NCBI GenBank assembly: GCA_965230965.1
Contig: OZ246401.1
Coordinates: 186,001 to 250,000 of the forward strand
Length of the DNA: 64,000 bases
Origin: OLB23 sp965230965
GTDB lineage: Bacteria > Patescibacteriota > Microgenomatia > UBA1406 > HO2-37-13b
Direction: 5' to 3'
The first letter of the stretch is position 1. Every line of letters begins with the position of its first letter. The notes beneath the pieces are model-generated. The model was not told the DNA's origin. It saw nothing but the letters and a program-made list of their open reading frames with translations, and did no database searches. Of the stretch, positions 58,850 to 64,000 are shown piece by piece. A program made the translations under genes and the position numbers.

Positions 58850-59373
58850 TCTGTAAGTACAATGCCAATGCCAAACGAATAACCACCTGCTATATCTTGT
58901 TGTATAGAAGATATCTTAGCCATCTTATATTGTTTAAGTTGCTTAATTCTTTTATGTAACGAACGAATTGATAAGAGATTTTTCGATGAGCCAATAAGCT
59001 GCACTGTAGAATCTGTAACCTGAATCTTCTGCACCGATACATCTTCAGGAATTACGGATGAAATAAAACTTAAATGATTTATTGTTTTGTTTTGCGTATC
59101 TAAAAGCGTATTGATGCGATCTGTTTTGAGTTCTATTGCTTCTGCCTCTTCGATGACGGGGAGGGTAATTAAAAGAATATGTTGTTTTTGTTTAAAAGAC
59201 TCTTTCTGATCAATAATCTTTTGATCCTCCTGAAATCTATAAAAAAAGACTGAAATAACAACGATTTGTGTTAAAACAATGATGTAACGGAAGTAATGCA
59301 ATATAAAATACAGCAACTTATCAGCTGCTTGTGGCTGTTTTTGTTGAAGCAAATTAATTCCGGCAACACTCAT
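58846..59373 (-). CDS. pilN: Type IV pilus assembly protein PilN-like
   Basis: 175 residues. Short N-terminal GINLLQQKQP, which is the PilM-binding motif (INLLP-like), one helix (about 27-46), coiled coil and a small domain. Works with PilO. No pilM in the window. Six bases after the rpsT stop. Confidence 0.83.
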   Translation of the reverse strand: MSVAGINLLQQKQPQAADKLLYFILHYFRYIIVLTQIVVISVFFYRFQEDQKIIDQKESFKQKQHILLITLPVIEEAEAIELKTDRINTLLDTQNKTINHLSFISSVIPEDVSVQKIQVTDSTVQLIGSSKNLLSIRSLHKRIKQLKQYKMAKISSIQQDIAGGYSFGIGIVLTE

Positions 59374-59379
59374 GGCATG

Positions 59380-59601
59380 TTAGCGCGTTAATTTGGACAC
59401 TCGAGACTTAAGTCGCGCTGCCTTATTTTTATGCATAACCTTCTTTTTTACTGCTTTATCAATAGCTGACATTGCCTTTTTGGCGGTAGACTTTGTTACT
59501 TTTTTCACAGCAGATTTATACGCGGCCTTAACGGTAGCGTTTGATGATTTTCTTTTTTTATCCTGACGTAATTTTTTTTGGGCTGATTTTGTGACTGGCA
59601 T
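59380..59601 (-). CDS. rpsT: Ribosomal protein S20
   Basis: 73 residues, very basic: KSAQKKLRQDKKRKSSNATVKAAYKSAVKK and MHKNKAARLKSRVSKL (both quoted in part) match bS20. Strong Shine-Dalgarno GGAAGGAGGTG upstream of the ATG at 59601, one of few in the AT-rich genes. First gene in the minus-strand run that continues into pilN and pilO. Confidence 0.95.
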   Translation of the reverse strand: MPVTKSAQKKLRQDKKRKSSNATVKAAYKSAVKKVTKSTAKKAMSAIDKAVKKKVMHKNKAARLKSRVSKLTR

Positions 59602-59697
59602 GTGTGCACCTCCTTCCTCGAAATATAAAGTGACAACAAGATAATTGTAAAAAATTTAGTTGCAATATACAATCCCTTGGACTAGAGTTATTACTGA

Positions 59698-59703
59698 TAT
59701 AAT
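59698..59703 (+). promoter_or_regulatory. -10 box of murJ
   Basis: TATAAT in CTGATATAATAGG, extended type (TGATATAAT), 14 bases before the ATG at 59718. Confidence 0.55.
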
Positions 59704-59717
59704 AGGCAGACGAAAAA

Positions 59718-61349
59718 ATGGAAAACCTTTTACGCAATACCAAAAAACTCATCTATAAACGGCAACACGATATTCTATCATCTGCGCTCATTTTATCAAT
59801 CATGATTATTATCTCTCGCGTGTTCGGCCTTATTCGCTACCGCACATTTGCAACATTCTTTACAAAAGAAGAACTTGATATTTTCTTTGCAGCATTTCGT
59901 TTGCCTGATTTAGTGTTTGAAATTCTTATTACGGGTGCATTAAGCTCAGCATTTATTCCGATCTACATTAAATACAAGAAGGACCCAAAGGAGCTTTACA
60001 CCAATATTTCGTCAATAATTAACCTGGTATTTCTAAGCCTTGCGGTGATTATTGTCATAATTGTGATATTTGCTGATCCTATCGTCAGAATAATGACTCC
60101 AGGATTTACAGATGCGCAGGTTGAATATGTTGTCTATCTCTCACGGATTCTTATCGTTGGACAGCTTCCGTTCTTAGTTATGGGTAATATGTTGTCTGGC
60201 ATTTCACAGGCAAATCAAACCTTTATGATTAGTGCCATAGCGCCGATTGTCTATAACATTGGTATTATTGGCGGAACAATTATTCTCGCCCCATACCTTT
60301 GGCTTTTTGGACCAGTTATTGGTGTCGTGTTTGGTGCATTCCTCTTTTTCATTGTGCAGGTACCTACAATGTACATTCTGCGTTTCAATTATCGTCCTTT
60401 TACGTTCAATAAAAAGGTTCTTCATGAATTCATTACTCTTTTTGTGCCTCGCACGCTTTCAGTTATTACCACACAACTCGATTTAACCATTGACTTGACA
60501 CTTTCTACCCTGCTTGGATCAGGAAGCTATACCATCTTTTACTTCGCACAACATCTACAACTCTTCCCTGTATCCTTCGTAGGCGTAGCTTTTGGTCAGG
60601 CATCACTTCCCTACATATCAAATCTTTTTAAAGATGGTCAAATTGCGACAATAAAAAAGCTTTTTGTTGACTCAATTTTGCAACTTTTATATATTAGTAT
60701 TCCCCTCTCGCTTTTCTTTATCTTCGCACGCACTCCTATTGTTCGTATTATTTTTGGAGGACGAAAATTTGACTGGATAGGCACCAATTCTACCGCTCTT
60801 ACCGTATCGATTTTCGCGCTATCTATTCCTATGCATACTATTTTTTACTTTATAACACGCTCCTTTTACGCCTCACACGATACGCGTACACCTTTTGTCA
60901 TCAATTTTATGAGTGTCGCGCTTAATGCATCGCTCAGCTACTTTTTTATATCGTATCTTAAACTCGGTGTATGGTCTCTTGGTTTAGCCTTTTCCATAGC
61001 TGTAAGCTTAAATGTTATTGCACTCATTACTGCCTTTTATTTCAAAATAAAAGGATTTGATTTTGCAAAGCTCATAGTACATACAGTGAAAATTTATATT
61101 ACCGGGTTTTGCGCCTCTATTGCACCTTATCTATTACTAAAACTCATGGATGATTTACTTATCGATACAGCTCGAACTATAAATGTACTCTCACTACTAA
61201 CAATGACTTTTTTGCTGTTTGTCCTCTGTTATGCTTTCTTCTCATGGCTTTTTAATGTTGAAGAAATCTATATGTTTCGTCATTTAGTGAGAAGATTTAC
61301 CTCATTTAAAAAACAAATTGAAGAAGTCTATAGTGGGACGAGCTCGTAA
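59718..61349 (+). CDS. murJ: Lipid II flippase MurJ (MviN)
   Basis: 543 residues, 14 expected helices. MOP-fold with the MurJ pattern: SRVFGLIRYRTFATFF near the N terminus, FRLPDLVFEILITGALSSAFIPIY (quoted in part), FVPRTLS, GVAFGQASLPYIS and the FYASHDTRTPF loop. Flips lipid II to the outside for peptidoglycan synthesis. Overlap with the next frame's upstream part is not coding. Confidence 0.95.
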   Translation: MENLLRNTKKLIYKRQHDILSSALILSIMIIISRVFGLIRYRTFATFFTKEELDIFFAAFRLPDLVFEILITGALSSAFIPIYIKYKKDPKELYTNISSIINLVFLSLAVIIVIIVIFADPIVRIMTPGFTDAQVEYVVYLSRILIVGQLPFLVMGNMLSGISQANQTFMISAIAPIVYNIGIIGGTIILAPYLWLFGPVIGVVFGAFLFFIVQVPTMYILRFNYRPFTFNKKVLHEFITLFVPRTLSVITTQLDLTIDLTLSTLLGSGSYTIFYFAQHLQLFPVSFVGVAFGQASLPYISNLFKDGQIATIKKLFVDSILQLLYISIPLSLFFIFARTPIVRIIFGGRKFDWIGTNSTALTVSIFALSIPMHTIFYFITRSFYASHDTRTPFVINFMSVALNASLSYFFISYLKLGVWSLGLAFSIAVSLNVIALITAFYFKIKGFDFAKLIVHTVKIYITGFCASIAPYLLLKLMDDLLIDTARTINVLSLLTMTFLLFVLCYAFFSWLFNVEEIYMFRHLVRRFTSFKKQIEEVYSGTSS

Positions 61350-61362
61350 TTACAATATTCTG

Positions 61363-61368
61363 TATAAT
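61363..61368 (+). promoter_or_regulatory. -10 box of mltG
   Basis: TATAAT nine bases before the ATG at 61378, in the short gap after murJ. Confidence 0.5.
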
Positions 61369-61377
61369 AAAAGATAC

Positions 61378-62343
61378 ATGAAAAAAATTAGTATCGTTTT
61401 AGGTCTTCTATGCGTCTTCTTAATTGTTGGTTTTGCCTATTATTATGAAGGTAACCTTCCCGCACAACCAACAAAAAAAGAAAAGGAAATTTTTGTTATT
61501 CCAAAGGGTTCGACAGTTAACGACATTATTAATAAATTAAGTGCGCAAAAATTAATTCGCAATAAAGTTGTTTTCTTAATGATAGTGAAACAACTTGGTA
61601 TTGAAAATAACATCCAAGCTGGATCCTTCCGACTTTCACCATCAATGAATGCAAAAGAGATTGCTGCACAACTCACAAAGGGAAGTGATGACGAGTGGGT
61701 CACTATTATTGAAGGTATTAGGAAGGAAGAGGTTGCAGAAATATTAGCACAGCAGTTTGATTTTCCAGAAACGGAATTTATTAAAAAAGCTCAAGAAGGT
61801 GTTCTTTTCCCTGATACATATTTAATAAGTAAGGATGCAACAATCGATACAATCTTGAGTGTCTTCAAGAATAATTTTAATAAAAAATACGATCAGACAC
61901 TTCGCGCAAAGGCTAAAGCAAAAGGCTTAACTGACAATCAAGTTTTAACACTTGCATCATTGGTTGAAAGAGAAGCAAATTCGAAAGAAACAAAACAGCA
62001 AGTGGCATCTATTTTGTATAAAAGACTAAAAAATGATTGGCCACTTCAAGTCGATGCAACAGTTCAGTATGTGCTTGGATATCAAGAGAAAGATAAGACG
62101 TGGTGGAAGCAGTATCTGACAACTGATGATTTGAAAGTAAATTCTTTATATAACACGTACAAAAATACCGGTCTGCCACCTGCTCCTATCGCAAGCCCTG
62201 GCTTAGATGCAATTGAGGCTGTGTTAAATGCAAATGCGAATACACCATACTGGTTTTACATCTCAAATAGCAATGGCTCAAAGATGATTTATTCAAAGAC
62301 ATTGGATGAGCATAACGCAAACATTCAGAAACATCTTCGTTAA
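61378..62343 (+). CDS. mltG: Endolytic transglycosylase MltG (YceG)
   Basis: About 321 residues. N-terminal helix (about 5-24), LysM-like domain (FVIPKGSTVNDIINKL), then the YceG domain with LASLVEREAN (catalytic Glu), VDATVQYVLGY and YNTYKNTGLPPAPIASPGLDA (quoted in full only to 20). Cuts nascent glycan strands at the membrane. ATG at 61378 (MKKISIV) chosen for helix start and promoter; earlier in-frame ATG at 61318 is inside murJ. Confidence 0.94.
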   Translation: MKKISIVLGLLCVFLIVGFAYYYEGNLPAQPTKKEKEIFVIPKGSTVNDIINKLSAQKLIRNKVVFLMIVKQLGIENNIQAGSFRLSPSMNAKEIAAQLTKGSDDEWVTIIEGIRKEEVAEILAQQFDFPETEFIKKAQEGVLFPDTYLISKDATIDTILSVFKNNFNKKYDQTLRAKAKAKGLTDNQVLTLASLVEREANSKETKQQVASILYKRLKNDWPLQVDATVQYVLGYQEKDKTWWKQYLTTDDLKVNSLYNTYKNTGLPPAPIASPGLDAIEAVLNANANTPYWFYISNSNGSKMIYSKTLDEHNANIQKHLR

Positions 62344-62350
62344 GTATTAC

Positions 62351-64000
62351 TTACATATGCAGATCTTCTTCAAGACTGAGGGATTCCTCTGACTGAGGTG
62401 TTGATGTAGAGGCTCGAGATATGAGTTCACGCGGTTTTGATCCTTGTTGTGGTCCTATGATGCCAGCCGCTTCCATCTGGTCAATGATGCGGGCTGCACG
62501 TGCATAGCCGACTGAAAGTCGGCGTTGGATAAGTGATGCGGAGGCCTTGCCATCTTGGTAGACGATGTCCAGAGCTTGCTTAAAGAGTGGGTCCTGGCCA
62601 TCGCCAGATATATTGCCTCCGCGCATTCCTCCAGCTCCAATGGATACTTCCTGTTCTGTGACTTCTTCTGTGTAGTGCACGACTGGCGTGCGCTTCTTAA
62701 GAAATTCAACGATATTACTTATGTCTTTTTCAGAAAGATATGGCCCCTGGATACGCTTAGGTTTGGCCTGATCAGACGGCAAATACAACATATCTCCACG
62801 GCCAACCAGCTTCTCTGCCCCAGGCATATCCAAAACGACGCGCGAATCAATCAAGCTCGGTACATTAAACGCCATACGCGACGGGATGTTTGCCTTCATG
62901 AGACCCGTAATAACATCAACCGACGGTCGCTGGGTCGCCAAAATAAGATGAATACCCGTCGCACGAGCCATCTGCGCAATGCGAGTAATATGTTCTTCTG
63001 CCTCGCGCGGGGCAAAAATCATAAGATCTGCCAATTCATCAATAATAAATACAATGTAAGGCACTTTTTGAACTTCTGGACGACTGTTGTAACTTTCTAT
63101 ATTTCTTGCGCCAACCTTAGCAAACTCTTTATAGCGCGATTCCATTTCTCCAACGGTCCATTTCAGGGCAGAAATAATCTTTTCCGGCTCCACAATAACT
63201 TCTGTGAATAAATGTGGAATACCATTATATTGCGTCAACTCAACACGTTTCGGATCAACAAGAATAAGACGCACATCTTCTGGTGTTGTTCTGAAAAGTA
63301 AAGAACAGATCCACGCATTCAAAATAACCGATTTACCTGAACCCGTTGTACCAGCGATAAGTACATGTGGAAACTTTGCTATGTTGCCTGCCATTGGATG
63401 ACCTGAGACATCGAGCCCCATCGGCACAAGTAGTGGATGTGGATCATGTATCATGGCCTCTGAGGTGAGCATGCGCTTAAGCGACACTGTCTCAGAGCGT
63501 CTATTAGGAATTTCTACACCAACGAATGACTTGCCTGGAATAGGCGCCTCAATTCTTACTTGACCAGTTGGCGCCGCCAAAGCAAGAGCCAAGTCATTTG
63601 CTAGACCAGTTATTTTTGTTAATTTTGTTCCTGCTACAATTTCAAGCGCATATTGTGTGACCGTTGGTCCCTGATTAATTTCTGCAACGCGCGCCTTTAT
63701 ACCGAAACTATCCAATGTGCGCTCAATCGTATCTGAATTCCATGCTATGTCGCCTGCATCTGCTTTTTGTTCTTTCATTTCCTCAAGAAGATTGAGAGTT
63801 GGGAATTCCCAATGTTGTAAAGCTTCGCTTGAAAGCGGACGAATAGTCAAAGAATTATCACTTCCTTTTACTGGCATGGGTTGCTTTGCCACGTTTATAA
63901 CCGGCTGAGGTGTTGGATTATTTGTAATAAATTCGCCTTTTGTGGCAGCTGGCTTTGCACCTTTATCAGGATTAAAAATAAACTTTGTCACAAATGCATA
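62351..64000 (-). CDS. ftsK: DNA translocase FtsK (N-terminal part cut by window edge)
   Basis: The reading frame is open to the last base of the window. 546 residues are seen from an internal GTG at 63991, but FtsK proteins usually begin with four membrane helices, so the true start probably lies outside. Visible: beta/alpha motor with Walker A VLIAGTTGSGKSVILNA, Walker B VFIIDELADLM, and LATQRPSVDVITGLMKANIP; then the gamma winged helix (ASLIQRRLSVGYARAARIID, MEAAGIIGP) that reads KOPS-like DNA. Moves the chromosome terminus through the septum. Convergent with mltG. Confidence 0.94.
   Translation of the reverse strand, partial: YAFVTKFIFNPDKGAKPAATKGEFITNNPTPQPVINVAKQPMPVKGSDNSLTIRPLSSEALQHWEFPTLNLLEEMKEQKADAGDIAWNSDTIERTLDSFGIKARVAEINQGPTVTQYALEIVAGTKLTKITGLANDLALALAAPTGQVRIEAPIPGKSFVGVEIPNRRSETVSLKRMLTSEAMIHDPHPLLVPMGLDVSGHPMAGNIAKFPHVLIAGTTGSGKSVILNAWICSLLFRTTPEDVRLILVDPKRVELTQYNGIPHLFTEVIVEPEKIISALKWTVGEMESRYKEFAKVGARNIESYNSRPEVQKVPYIVFIIDELADLMIFAPREAEEHITRIAQMARATGIHLILATQRPSVDVITGLMKANIPSRMAFNVPSLIDSRVVLDMPGAEKLVGRGDMLYLPSDQAKPKRIQGPYLSEKDISNIVEFLKKRTPVVHYTEEVTEQEVSIGAGGMRGGNISGDGQDPLFKQALDIVYQDGKASASLIQRRLSVGYARAARIIDQMEAAGIIGPQQGSKPRELISRASTSTPQSEESLSLEEDLHM

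Overview
The window looks like a chromosome segment from an AT-rich, tightly packed bacterium of the Candidate Phyla Radiation (Patescibacteria). Microgenomates-type affiliation is my best guess, but it is inference only. Support: neighbouring genes overlap by 4-50 bases; many GT-C membrane glycosyltransferases; standalone riboflavin kinase; PilN/PilO; VirB2-like small membrane protein; dnaG-rpoD pair; few Shine-Dalgarno sites. TGA is an ordinary stop here. There are no rRNA genes, CRISPR arrays, insertion sequences or gene-free stretches over 300 bases.

Layout. 1-8.2 kb: GT-C glycosyltransferases plus a dolichyl-phosphate-type GT2, ending at tRNA-Cys. 8.3-11.2 kb: MacA/MacB-like ABC exporter. 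11.2-13.2 kb: GT4 and undecaprenyl-diphosphatase from one divergent promoter region. 13.2-18.1 kb: a mosaic of tRNA-Ile(UAU), tRNA-Phe and tRNA-Gly, an MGMT-like gene, a DMT transporter, riboflavin kinase, and a set of small GC-rich genes, most with their own promoter and GC-rich hairpin. 18.2-22 kb: DinB, NYN RNase-like, MutY-like glycosylase, polyprenyl synthase, tRNA-Ser(UGA). 22-27.5 kb: methyltransferase, lycopene-cyclase-like protein, an ATP-grasp / unknown / amidinohydrolase operon, secreted subtilase. 27.5-31.7 kb: Lon-like ATPase without protease, GroES, GroEL, RodZ-like protein. 31.7-37.2 kb: RmlB and a 1358-residue Clp ATPase with a repeat-bearing insertion in its second AAA+ domain. 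37.2-44.5 kb: UMP-kinase-like/methyltransferase fusion behind a promoter-terminator leader, RecF, membrane HEPN-like protein, tRNA-Ser(CGA), SDR, NUDIX, two GT-C proteins. 44.5-55.3 kb: two unknowns, DnaG, RpoD, another small GC-rich gene, UvrD-nuclease fusion, FemAB-like transferase, PcrA. 55.3-64 kb: TIM; a minus-strand series rpsT-pilN-pilO-small membrane protein-LPKTG protein-LKTGG protein; MurJ, MltG, FtsK (cut by the window edge).

How the genes fit together. Cell-envelope building dominates: lipid-carrier synthesis and recycling (polyprenyl synthase, UppP), sugar donor and transfer (RmlB, GT2, GT-C), lipid II flipping and glycan processing (MurJ, MltG, FemAB-like), and surface pili or anchored proteins. 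A second block covers replication, repair and transcription (DnaG, RpoD, RecF, UvrD/PcrA, DinB, MutY-like, MGMT-like, FtsK).

Most unusual: (i) six or seven short GC-rich genes sharing a modular layout; four have the exact promoter arrangement TATAGGC-N5-TGnTATAAT/TATACT, and their products seem to share a beta-alpha-Gly-beta-beta layout; (ii) the four-repeat insertion in the Clp ATPase; (iii) many -10 boxes exactly 6 bases before ATG, implying leaderless mRNAs; (iv) two strong promoters that each lead within about 45-80 bases into an intrinsic terminator abutting the next gene.
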